NCBI GenBank assembly: GCA_028023455.1
Contig: JAQFVV010006203.1
Coordinates: forward strand, 6,604,821-6,668,820
Reading direction: 5' to 3'
Length of the DNA stretch: 64,000 nucleotides
DNA from: Epiperipatus broadwayi
Lineage: Eukaryota; Onychophora; Udeonychophora; Euonychophora; Peripatidae
Part shown: positions 24,453 through 34,660 of the stretch, piece after piece
How the letters are laid out: every line of letters begins with the position of its first letter
How positions within the stretch are numbered: the first letter of the stretch is position 1
Program-made: the position numbers and the translations under genes
The notes under the pieces: generated by a model
Told to the model about the DNA's origin: nothing
Database searches by the model: none
What the model saw: only the letters and a program-made list of their open reading frames with translations

Positions 24453-24465
24453 TTATTATGATTTT
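24453..24465. repeat. 13-bp direct repeat flanking the Penelope pair, left
   Basis: TTATTATGATTTT occurs here and at 28550-28562, immediately outside the two palindromic arms. This is consistent with a target-site duplication of the Penelope insertion. Confidence 0.65.
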
Positions 24466-24534
24466 ATAAAATAACAATTCGTGTCAATTGTTAATACAGA
24501 GTTTAATATAAATAAATAAAAACAAATAATATTT

Positions 24535-24573
24535 CCAAGCGCTTTCAACTCTTACGAGTCCTTATCAAGGCAG
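24535..24573 (-). ncRNA. degenerate hammerhead-like motif at Penelope 3' end
   Basis: On the minus strand: CTGCC, TTGATAAG, a clean stem II ACTC-GTAA-GAGT, then TGAAAGCGCTTGG. The layout (core heptamer, stem II, GAAA, palindromic stem III AGCGCT, short GG partner of CC) mimics a type I hammerhead. Positions equivalent to C3 and G8 are changed, so catalysis is not expected. Confidence 0.4.
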
Positions 24574-24615
24574 TGTAAACAATTCTATTTTCTCCTAGGT
24601 GATGAATCTAACATT

Positions 24616-26449
24616 TCATTGTATTGGTCGGGAACAACTAATCGGAAAGCTGGTTAATTTTGAATTCATAGCACAAGATGAATTTTGTATAATATATGAT
24701 TCTTTAATCTTGCATTTTTTATCATGTGTTTCATTCATTAATATTGTAAAATCCTTTGGGCTACATATATGGCCTGTATTATTTTGGTGAACATAAAAAG
24801 CTGAATAAACTGTATCTTCTTCTCTTGCTCTATTATAAGTATATTTATGTTGTTGAAGGTGATATTTAATATTTGTTTTGGTTTCTCCAACATATATTGC
24901 ACTACAATTTATTTGTGGGCATCTAATAGAGTATACAACACTGCTTTTATCCTCCTTATTTATTATTTCCTTAGAATTATTTATTATCCTATTAAGGTTA
25001 GGTGGAGTTCTCCATGCTAATCGAAAATCTTGACTTAAAACTTATATTATATTTTTATTAATATTGGGAATAAAAGCTAATGACATCCATGGTTTATTAT
25101 TCATATTTATATGGTCACTATTATGATGTTGTTTATAATGCTTCAATACAGTAGATAATAGCATTTGTTTATTATAACCCACTTGTATTAAATCTTGCAT
25201 ATAACATTTTATATTATCTTTCATAAACATTTCATTTGAACACAGTCGTTGATTACGTGTTAAAAAAGCTCTAAAACCAGCTAAATTTGTGTACTAAAGG
25301 AACATTAAATGTTGGATGAATGTAACCTCTATTATCTATATGTTTTACAACCATTTTATATACTAATTTGATATTTGCAAATCTAGGTATTTAATACTAG
25401 AATTGTCTTCTCTTTCTATTGTCCAAACTAAACCATCTTGGTTCTGCAAACTATCAAAAATTTGCTTTATAATGTCTGGTAACCCATATATCAAAACATC
25501 ATCCACATATCTACAATATAATGTGTTCTCATTTCTTACTAATATGGGATGCACAATTTGCTGTTCTGTATTATCTACAAACAAATTACTTAATAATCCA
25601 CTTACAGCCAAACCCATTGGCCACCCTTTTTCACTCTATATAAGTTACTACCATGTGCTGCAACAATATCATTGCTTATCCAAATTAAAACATCTATAAT
25701 GAAAGATATTTTATCCTGTGGCATTTTTTTAGCACACAATTTATCTCTCAAAATTGTAATAGATGCAGATCAATCCACTGATCCATATAATTCCACCACA
25801 TCCAATGAAACAAACTCATACTCCTTAATTATAGCTGTTTTATTAAGTATAGTAACACAATCAAATGACGATTTTAATGTATATTTTCCAAACCAAACAA
25901 AATCTAAAATCCACTATCTTAAAAGATCATTAAGCTTATGTGTTTTTACATTCGCAACCTTTTGCAGAATAAAAGTTGCTGATGGATAAACTTCCCTATA
26001 TTCTGTATTAGTAAGAAACATTTTACCACGTGCTCTTAAAATCTTTGAAACAAACTTATCTTTCATAGCCTTTATATTATAATTTTTAATTCTAATAAAA
26101 TTTAATTTCTCTATTTGTTGTTTAAGTTTAATTTCATATGTATCTTTATCCATTAATACAAATCTATGTGATTTATCTTCCGTAGAACAAATCAGCTGGT
26201 TATTATTTAAAAATAATTTAACATCTTTCAAAGCCTGCTGTTTACTATAATTCAATTTATTAGATAAAGCATTAATTTTCAGAGAAATAACTTTAATAAC
26301 ATTTTCTTTAGTAATAATACCATCGTATGCTGCTTCCACATCTGCAATTACTTCAGCCTTTGCATTTTTCAATGAACTATATACATATCTAGGCCCAAAT
26401 GATAAAATTTCACTTATGTTATCCAGAATTTCATATTTAGATAAATTAA
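24616..26449 (-). pseudogene. Penelope-like RT + GIY-YIG endonuclease, left copy
   Basis: Read from 26449 downward it starts inside the protein (NLSKYEILDNISEIL, SFGPRYVYSS) without a start codon. It continues through the PLE N-terminal domain (26372-25914, with STEDKSHRFVLMDKDTYEIK) into RT blocks: a VVELYG motif with an in-frame TGA nearby (about 25770), GLAVSGLLSNLFVDN and the catalytic RYVDDVLIYG (about 25617-25480), then KYLDLQIS. The C-terminal GIY-YIG nuclease is encoded around 25010-24640 (VVYSIRCPQINCSAIYVGKT type), ending at TGA 24616-24618. PLE proteins copy RNA by target-primed reverse transcription, often at nicks or telomeres. Several stops and frameshifts inactivate it. Confidence 0.9.
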
Positions 26450-26485
26450 CTACTTGTTAATTATTATTTCGCAATTTAATATGCT

Positions 26486-28366
26486 TTAATTTATCTAAAT
26501 ATTAAATTCCGGATAACATTTGTGAAATTTTATTATTTGGACCTAGATATGTATATAGTTCGTGAAAAAATGCAAAGGCTGAAATAATTGCAGATATGGA
26601 AGCAGCATACGACGGTATTATTACTAAAGAAAATGTTAGTAAAGTTATTTCTTCGAAAATTAATGCATTATCTAATAAATTGAATTATAGTAAACAGCAG
26701 GCTTTGAAAGATGTTAAATTATTTTTAAATAATAACCAGCTGATTTGTTCTACGGAAGATAAATCACATAGATTTGTATTAATGGATAAAGATACATATG
26801 AAATTAAACTTAAACAACAAATAGAGAAATTGAATTTTATTAGAATTAAAAATTATAATATAAAGGCTATGAAAGATAAGTTTGTTTCAGAGATTTTAAG
26901 AGCACGTGGTAAAATGTTTCTTACTAATAAAGAATATAGGGAAGTTTATCCATCAGCAACTTTTATTCCGCAAATGTTTGCGAATGTAAAAACACATAAG
27001 CTTAATGCTACTTTAAGATTAATGATGGATTTTACAAGGGCATATTATCAAAAGCTAGCAAAAATTTTAGCTAAGTGGATTTTAGATTTTGTTAGGTTTG
27101 GAAAATATACATTAAAATCGTCATTTGATTGTGTTACTATACTTAATAAAACAGCTATAATTAAGGAGTACGAGTTTGTTTCATTGGATGTGGTGGAATT
27201 ATATGGATCGATCTGCATCTATTACAATTTTGAGAGATAAATTGTGTGCTAAAGAAATGCCACAGGATAAAATATCTTTCATTATAGATGTTTTAATTTG
27301 GATAAGCAATGATATTGTTGCAGCACATGGTAGTAACTTATATAGAATGGAAAAAGGATGGCCAATGGGTTTGGCTGTAAGTGGATTATTAAGTAATTTG
27401 TTTGTAGATAATATAGAACAGCGAATTGTGCATCCCATATTAGTAAGAAATGAGAACACATTATATTGTAGATATGTGGATGATGTTTTGATATATGGGC
27501 TACCAGATATTATAAAGCAAATTTTTGATAGTTTGCAGAACCAAGATGGTTTAGTTTGGAGAATATAAAGAGAAGACAATTCTAGTATTAAATACCTAGA
27601 TTTGCAAATATCAAGGGTAGATGATAAATTAGTATATAAAATGGTTGTGAAACATGTAGATAATAGAGGTTACATTCATCCAACATCTAATGTTCCTTTA
27701 GTACACAAATTAGCTGGTTTTAGAGCTTTTTTAACACTTAATCAACAACTGTGTTCAAATGAAATGTTTATGAAAGATAATATAAAATGTTATATGCAAG
27801 ATTTAATACAAGTGGGTGATAATAAACAAATGCTATTATCTACTGTATTGAAGCATTATAAACAACGTCATAATAGTGACCATATAAATATGAATAATAA
27901 ACCATGGATGTCATTAGCTTTTATTCCCAATATTGATAAAAATATAATAAAAGTTTTAAATCAAGATTTTTGATTAGCATGGAGAACTCCACCTAACCTT
28001 AATAGGTTAATAAATAATTCTAAGGAAATAATAAATAAGGAGGATAAAAGCAGTGTTGTATACTCTATTAGATGCCCACAAATAAATTGTAGTGCAATAT
28101 ATGTTGGAAAAACCAAAACAAATATTAAATATCGCCTTCAACAACATAAATATACTTATAATAGAGCAAGAGAAGATGATACAGTTTATTCAGCTTTTTA
28201 TGTTCACCAAAATAATACAGGCCATATATGTAGTCCAAAAGATTTTACAATATTAATGAATGAAACACATGATAAAAAATGCAAGATTAAAGAATCATAT
28301 ATTATACAAAATTCATCTTGTGCTATGAATTCAAAATTAACCAGCTTTCCAATTAGTTGTTCCTGA
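26486..28366 (+). pseudogene. Penelope-like RT + GIY-YIG endonuclease, right copy
   Basis: Same 5' truncation as the left copy. An early TGA (about 26563) precedes the open stretch 26596-27240, which holds the N-terminal domain and the start of RT (LMMDFTRAYYQKLAKI, FVSLDVVELYG). A small deletion at about 27208 shifts frame into 27176-27568, which carries WPMGLAVSGLLSNLFVDN and catalytic RYVDDVLIYG. A TAA at 27566-27568 then interrupts. 27602-27973 continues with KPWMSLAFIPNIDKN. After a TGA at 27971-27973 the GIY-YIG domain follows to 28366: VVYSIRCPQINCSAIYVGKT, HKYTYNRA, and KIKESYIIQNSS with its glutamate. Four disruptions make it non-functional. Family Penelope with endonuclease is clear. 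Confidence 0.92.
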
Positions 28367-28420
28367 CCAATACAATGAAATGTTAAATTCATCACCTAGG
28401 AGAAAATAGAATTGTTTACA

Positions 28421-28459
28421 CTGCCTTGATAAGGTCTCGTAAGAGTTGAAAGCGCTTGG
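28421..28459 (+). ncRNA. degenerate hammerhead-like motif at Penelope 3' end (right copy)
   Basis: CTGCC, TTGATAAG, stem II candidate TCTC-GTAA-GAGT, TGAAAGCGCTTGG. This is the mirror of the motif at 24535-24573, with one substitution weakening stem II. Confidence 0.4.
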
Positions 28460-28549
28460 AAATATTATTTATATTAAACTCTGTATTAACAATTGACACG
28501 AATTGTTATTTTATATTATTTTTATATTATATACAGAAGTATTATTTAT

Positions 28550-28562
28550 TTATTATGATTTT
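28550..28562. repeat. 13-bp direct repeat flanking the Penelope pair, right
   Basis: Second copy of TTATTATGATTTT, joining directly to the right half of the Tigger-like element (CTGGTGACAACG). Confidence 0.65.
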
Positions 28563-29083
28563 CTGGTGACAACGTAATTAGTAATTAATCTTTGAGTCGA
28601 TGATTTTATTAATTGTTTACGAAGCTTGCGATATCCAGACATACAACCATTTAGCTCTAGTTGGAATTTAAGAGCACGTTAATGATTGTGTCATTAATAA
28701 GAAAATATTAATTGATTACATTCTTTTTTATAAAGCAAAAACAGAATGTGATTTAAAATGCAAAATTAACACGCACAATGTTTGAACAAATTTACATTAT
28801 AATCTTGTAAAATTTAATATGTGTATACATAAAATGTGGAAATCATGATTTTAATTTCATTATTGCATAAAATCTTACTATTATAAAGCACTGAAAATAT
28901 TGAAATTACTAAGATGAAAGTCGAATTCCAATAATGTGCTATTACTTTCAATATAACGTAAGTGCGCGAAATTTATTATTTAAAGTAATAGCGCATTATC
29001 GGAAATCGACTTTCGGTGAAACACGAATCGCGTAACTTCAAAATCATGTTAAATAAGTCCGCGTAAAAAGAGACCCAGGTATA

Positions 29084-32000
29084 TTTAGTAAATGATAAAA
29101 AATACATTTAAGTTCATAGGTGAATATTATGAATAAAAATAATATTTTATTAATAGTAACTTATTGTGTCTAAACAAATTCCATCTACAAAACCACTGGA
29201 AAAATAGAAATAACTATAACAATAGGATATTTAGTTAACTTTGGCTGTACCATTTAATGCAAACTTTAGTTACTATTAGATATCAAATGATATGTTGAAA
29301 CTACAGTGTGTAAGCTGGAATCATTTGTTAGAATCACATGATAATAGAATAATATGAATAGCAATAACACATCTTTATTTGATAGTTTAATTCAGTGTAT
29401 TTAAGCATTTTAATATTAAAGCTAAATCATAAACTTATATAAAAATAAAAATTTTTAATAGCCCACTGTAGATAAGTCTTTTCAATAATCTCCTATAGAG
29501 GCATAATAAAAGTGAATAGCACTAGCAGAAATTTTAACAATTACTGGGCATTCTCTAGCTAAAAATAGATAGATACCAATTCATTGGTCAATATTAGGCA
29601 TTTAGTTAGATTATTTATTTATTGTTCATCTATCTGAAAGAAAAAACATAAATCTGAATTTATATGTTAAATTTTTTTTAACTCAGTCTGAACTCAATCT
29701 CAGATCATAAGCATGATAGTCCATGGTTTATAATAATAATATAAAAAATAATTGAATGATTGATTGCTCAAGAGTTCATAAGGAGTTCGAGCAGCGGAAG
29801 TGATAACTGGATTCTGATCCACTCAAACCATATAGAACATAATAATAGTAATAATAATCAGTATTTGTATAAAAATTTACTTTATAAAAAGCCACACATT
29901 TTCATTAAGATTTTTTGAAAGTATTTAATCTATTGGTATTATTATATATGTAATATTTTAAACTAAATCTATAATAATTAAACTGTTTTTCTTCATTGAA
30001 TTAATTATACCTAATGGTTTTTATTGCATAACAGTTTAATTTATAAATTTGATTATTTTGCCTCAATCAATTAAAAAAATTTCCATTTTAGTTGATTCAC
30101 TTATCTCTATCATAACTTTGCAAGTTTAATGTTATCTTCTGTTACATTAAAGTGAAACTGAATTACTCTAAAAAATTAAATTGTTGATTATAATGCTAGT
30201 ATATTCTAATGATATTTTTAAACATATTTTCATTCATTAATGTTTTAATTAATTAGATTCACTCTATATGCTTTTTATGGCAAATATTTAGGATAATAAG
30301 TATGATTTGGAATTAATCTAAAATCTAATATAAAATACATTTTTATTTTATTTAATTAAATGCTATATTGGTCAATTGTTTTCTGCTATTTTACTTATAT
30401 ATAGTTCTCAAAAAATTTTGGATTTGTATTCAGTTATTGAATGGTCATTTTGTACATATCATTATATATAAGCATTATTATTTGAAACAAACCAAAAAAA
30501 AAAAAAAACATTTAATTTTTTTTTATTAACACATTTATTAGACCATAAAGATCCAATGCCATGGAAAAGTATTAAAAATTTTAAATCTGTGCCATAATTT
30601 ATTATATATTTTATCTAAATATGTGTTTAAGAAAATGACATTTTTGATATATATTATGTAATTGATGGTATTTGAAAATCTAAGGGCACATATTAAAAAA
30701 AAAAAAAAAATTATTTAGCAGTGCATACTAAAAAAGAAAAATAAATAAATTTGAAACTCATTGATCAAATGAAAAATGTATCATTTCCTCAACAAATTAT
30801 TGCAATAAAAGTGAAAAGAATTTAATATATATAAAAAGAGAAAGATTGACTAATACTGCAGATTGAATTAGAAATGATTTTTAAAGTTATTAGAATAGAA
30901 TAATGCTTTTTCATTAAAATGTGAATTTTGGTTAAGTTGAATATTTAAAGTTATCTTCATTTTGATATTGCATAGCTATACACTGCACAATAAATCAAGA
31001 AAAAATATTTTGTGTTCTTAGCTTGCTGTTTTCTTACTATTATCATTGCAGCTAGTTTAATAATTATTAATGGCCGAAATACTATTTTAAAGTTTGCAGA
31101 CCGCAAGAACTATATCATTTTGAAAGTTGCTGACACATTTTGGAAAATATTAGAATATATGGCATTGTGAAATAGCAAACAGCAAAACATCTCTAACTTA
31201 GATTTAAGGGACATTTGTTTGGACTTTTTAACAAACAATATGTAAGAAAATATTCATATTTCTTTCAGAAATATTATACTAATGAAATATGGGTCATATG
31301 ATCTTGTAAATTACTTTATTACGCACAATTGAAAATAAAGTATATCTTATTATTATAGTACAATAATTGAATGCAGGGCCAGTCACTTGAGTATTTCTCC
31401 ACCACAAAGATTTTTTTTTTGTTATAAAAATACAACAAACTTACTATATTATCATTTTGTCTCAAAGGTGTCTTATTTTCTTCTAGGATATTTCTTATCT
31501 TTTGGTATTAATCAAGAATTATTCTAATCCACCAGTCATTATTTTATTTGCTATGTACACATCAGGCATTTCCATTTACAGTAACACCGATGATCCTTGT
31601 CTGGAATTAAACCCATTTTTATTTCTAATATTCTTTATTCGTTTTTTTCTTATTCTTTTTTTTTGATTACTGTAATCATTGTTTTATTAAGAATTTAAAA
31701 TCTGTTCTATCACCATAAGTCCAAAAAAAGAAACATACAAATGTTTTTTTTTTTTTTTACTTTATACGTTTTTTTTTTTTTTTAAAATAAAGTAAGCCTA
31801 GTAAGCACACTATTATTTTCATTTTTATGTTCAATTCTATTTACTTATTTGACTTATCAGTTGATTCAAGCAAGCATAATAAGCAATCATTTGAGTATTT
31901 TTCATACTAATTATACTTCCTTAACAATATTTAAAAATTTGTTAAACATTATTTTAATTTTTAACAAAATGTTTTAAGCCTCTTTATTCTGGTTAAACAC

Positions 32001-33002
32001 ATGTGTATTCTTTATTGTAAGCTATTTTATACTGTTGCAAAAAGTATTATCATCTGTGAATCTGACATTAGTTTTTGCAATAACCTAATATAGCTTACAT
32101 AGAATGTATGAATGCTTAATCAGAGTGAAAAGAGGCTTAAATTTTTTTGTTAAAAACTAAAATAATGTTTAATAAATATCTTAAGTATTGCCTAGGGTAG
32201 CATAATTAATATGAAGAATACTCAAAAGATGGTTTTTGTTTGGATCAATTCATTATAAATAACTGAAAGAAATGAATGGAAGAATGAATGTGTTACACGG
32301 TTTGGTCTAAACTATTTTAAATATTTAAAATCCCCAGAAAATAATTTTGGAGAAATTGAATCATCACCTTTATGTATTTTTTTTTTGTATCTTAAATTTT
32401 TTTTCCAGTGATTTTTTTTAATCATGAAATGATATTTTTTTAAAGTTTTTAATAATTTGAATGCTTCATTTCCATTTTTTGTTTTTTTAAAAGAACCAAA
32501 CACATTATACATATATACATTAATCAAAAGTCATTTCATAATTTTTAAAAGCTAAATTTATTTTAAATTTATATTTTTTATATCTTTGAATTATTTTATT
32601 CACTATTGTAAATTGTTGTACAAAATATACTTCTATTATCTTGGCGGCATGAAATCTAGCTTCTAATCTATATGAATTTTTAGTAACTTATTATTATAGA
32701 AAAGATGATAAATGAATAGTTGTATATTTTTCTAAGATTTTTCAATATCTTTTTTTTTAAAATAGTTAATACATGTAAATTTATTCAATTTGGGAATTTT
32801 GTATTATTTTAAACATTTTAAAATAAAAAATTATAATATTATCAATTTGCCAATAACAGCCTATAGCCCTATACCATTAAAGTGACTATACATCATTCAT
32901 ATATTTGATTATTAATACCGGAAAGGGTTTTTTCTCAAATGATAAGTATGATTTCATTTATCATCTATCAAACATAAAAAAAAATAACTTTTTTTTTTTT
33001 AA
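29084..33002. other. AT-rich sequence, one SINE only
   Basis: Apart from the minus-strand SINE at 29730-29830, I see A/T homopolymers (30491-30525, 30694-30710, 31744-31782) and no gene. The minus-strand frame at 32312-32527 is lysine-rich low complexity. Confidence 0.5.
29730..29830 (-). mobile_element. SINE family 2 copy, minus strand
   Basis: On the minus strand: TGGATCAGAATCCAGTTATC, GCTCGAACTCCTTATGAACT, CTTGAGCAATCAATCATTC, then an AT-rich tail ending (ATT)n. This matches the family's 3' block with the AATAAA mutated to CAATCA. Confidence 0.65.
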
Positions 33003-33114
33003 CCACATACTACTATTATATGAGATTTGAACACATACTTTCAAGGTCTCTCCAGCTATCCAATCTATTTCATACAACCTATACACATGCCCATGCATAC
33101 ATACATAAAAGATA

Positions 33115-33175
33115 AATGATTTATTATATGCGTATTTCGTGCTGAACCAGCATTCATCAGTTGGTCCAAATCATC
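33115..33175 (-). ncRNA. hammerhead-ribozyme-like core, conserved heptamer and GAAA
   Basis: On the minus strand: TTTGGACCAA, CTGATGA (intact), ATGCTG-GTT-CAGCAC (stem II, five pairs plus an A/C mismatch at 10.1/11.1), GAAA (intact), TACGCAT, then ATAATAAATC. Stem III is a one-base departure from the palindrome ATACGTAT inferred from the other copies. The 3' stem I strand (consensus TTGGTGATC) has decayed. It has the best-preserved core of this dispersed family. Confidence 0.6.
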
Positions 33176-33958
33176 ATTTCCTATACCACATATATAATCA
33201 GTACTTGGTTTTTATTAAGATAGAAACTCTTCAAACTTTATTGAGTAGACCATTTATATCATTGAAAATCTGATGATGGAATGCCCAAATCCACCATTGA
33301 TGCCATCATTATTGTCATGCCCATGTTGACCTTAAGTCACTCTGACCCCTCATGTATAGGATCTTATCCATTTAAATACATAAAAGAGGGATGGGCAGGA
33401 TATAGGCTAAATTTGCAATGTTTGATTGATTACAGGTATAATTTATATACCTGGAGTTATGTAATTATATAAGGAATTTGAACACAGACTTTCAAGCTTC
33501 TTTCAACTATCCAATCTATCATACAAATAATACACATGACCATACACATATGTAAAAGATAAATATATGCAATACATATATTGGAGATTATTTATCTTTT
33601 ATGTATGTGCATGATCATGTATATTGGTTATATGAGATAGATTAGATGGCCGAAGGGGACTTGAAGAAAGTCTGTGTTCAAATCACATTCAATTACATAA
33701 CTTCACGTATTGAAATTATACTTGTATTCAACCAAACATTACAAATTTAGCCTGTATCCTGCCCATCCCTCATCTATGTATTTAAATGGATAAAGTTTTA
33801 TTCTATACATGAATGGTCAGAGTGACTTAAGGGTAACATGGGCATGGCAATGGTGTTGTCATCAACATGGGATTTGGGCATTCCATCATTAGAGTTTCAA
33901 TGAAGATTTGCGATCTTAATATAAACTGAGCACTGATTATATATGTATGGGAGATGTT

Positions 33959-34016
33959 GATCTGGACTGAATTGATGAGTGCTGTTTCAGCATGAAATAC
34001 TTTTTTATTGGAGATC
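33959..34016 (+). ncRNA. hammerhead-like core, C3 mutated
   Basis: GATCTGGACTGAA, TTGATGA, GTGCTG-TTT-CAGCAT, GAAA, TACTTTTTTA, then TTGGAGATC. Stem I partners are retained (GATC/GATC and partial CTGAA/TTGG), but C3 is U and stem III is lost to a T-run. Confidence 0.5.
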
Positions 34017-34399
34017 ATTTATCTTTTTCAAATATATGTGGGCATGGGTATCGGCTGTATGAGAGATTAGATAGCTGAAGAGAGCTTGAAAGTCTGTATT
34101 CAAATTCCTCTTATAATTACAACTTTCAGTATATAAATTATATTTGGATTCAATCAAATATCATATACTACTATTATAATCTGAATAGCTTAATTCAAAA
34201 AATTCTATTATCCAAAGTTATAATATATTGTTTGTTTTGATTACTATTATATAAAATTTTTTATATTGATATAAATATGAGCATATTCTTTTTTAAAGTG
34301 TGTTATATTGTTATTGATTAAAATAAATTTATTCAGTATACAAAAGGTATTTATAAATTAATACACTATACAGGCTTAAAACCTGCACATATATATATA

Positions 34400-34660
34400 T
34401 ATGTAGTGTATGCAGGTTTCGAACTCAGACTTTCACACGATCCTCAACTCTCCATGCCATCTCATATTGCTGATCCACCTGATCACATAGATGTTGAAAA
34501 GATAAATAATCACCAATAGATGTTGAAAAGATAAATAATCACTAATATCCGTATTTTGTGCTAAACCAGCACTCATTTGTTAATCCAGATTACCATCTCC
34601 ACACTTATATACAATCAATGCTCAGCTTTATATTAAGATAGCCAATCTTCATACTTTAAT
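34400..34660 (-). mobile_element. single unit of the ribozyme-bearing family
   Basis: Contains the family blocks in antisense: TTTCGAACTCAGACTTTC, CCATCTCATATTGCTGATCC, the ribozyme-like core (34537-34592) and CAATGCTCAGCTTTATATTA. A 30-bp internal tandem duplication (AGATGTTGAAAAGATAAATA repeated around 34487-34546) is specific to this copy. No opposite arm is present, so units can occur singly. Confidence 0.7.
34537..34592 (-). ncRNA. hammerhead-like core with perfect stem II
   Basis: On the minus strand: AATCTGGATTAA, CAAATGA (damaged heptamer), GTGCTGGTTTAGCAC (stem II with G10.1-C11.1 pair restored), AAAA for GAAA, TACGGATA, TTAGTGATT. This copy shows that the ancestral 10.1/11.1 pair was G-C, as in active hammerheads. 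Confidence 0.5.

Larger units (their letters stand above)
24466..28549. repeat. 4.1-kb head-to-head palindrome of two Penelope-like copies
   Basis: Arms 24466-26449 and 26486 to about 28530 are near-identical reverse complements separated by 36 nt (26450-26485). Both copies are cut at the same point of the coding frame, with their 5' parts facing inward and GIY-YIG/3' ends outward. The only sizeable asymmetries are point mutations and a few small indels (for example around 27208). Confidence 0.9.
24115..29081. mobile_element. Tigger/pogo-like DNA transposon interrupted by a Penelope pair
   Basis: The left end CACCTGGGTCTCGTTTTACG and the right end, whose reverse complement starts TACCTGGGTCTCTTTTTACG, form TIRs. 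TA flanks both ends (24113-24114, 29082-29083). TA target duplications and a TCTCGTTTTACGCG-like TIR resemble Tigger/pogo elements. The outer parts (24115-24465 and 28550-29081) match the two halves of the 989-bp element at 48997-49985, including the shared GCGCATTATCGGA block near the right end. The middle is replaced by the 4.1-kb Penelope palindrome. About 100 bp present in the 49-kb copy are missing at the insertion point. Confidence 0.8.
33003..34140. mobile_element. 1.1-kb nested palindrome of the ribozyme-bearing family
   Basis: Outer arms 33003-33440 and 33705-34140 are reverse complements. Both include TTTGAACACATACTTTC/TTTGAATACAGACTTTC at the edges, a hammerhead-like core (33115-33175 minus, 33959-34016 plus), ATGATGGAATGCCCAAATCC, and CCTGCCCATCCCTC. 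Between them a second palindrome (33473-33700) joins two coreless units back to back at about 33575. The right inner unit begins TATTGGAGATTATTTATC, corresponding to sequence immediately after the predicted cleavage point in full units. Short frames (33281-33472 plus, 33827-34018 minus) are artefacts of this structure. Confidence 0.8.

Noticed and set aside
25403-25989. Plus-strand proteins at 25403-25699 and 25672-25989
   Set aside because: They are reverse-strand shadows of the left Penelope copy.
27199-27579. 126-codon minus-strand protein
   Set aside because: Antisense of the right Penelope RT domain; the mirror frame in the left copy exists for the same reason.
33281-34018. Short frames at 33281-33472 and 33827-34018
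   Set aside because: Both lie in the palindromic repeat arms and mirror each other; no conserved protein.
33003-34660. CRISPR-like array
   Set aside because: The repeats are long, inverted and irregularly spaced; this is eukaryotic transposon DNA.
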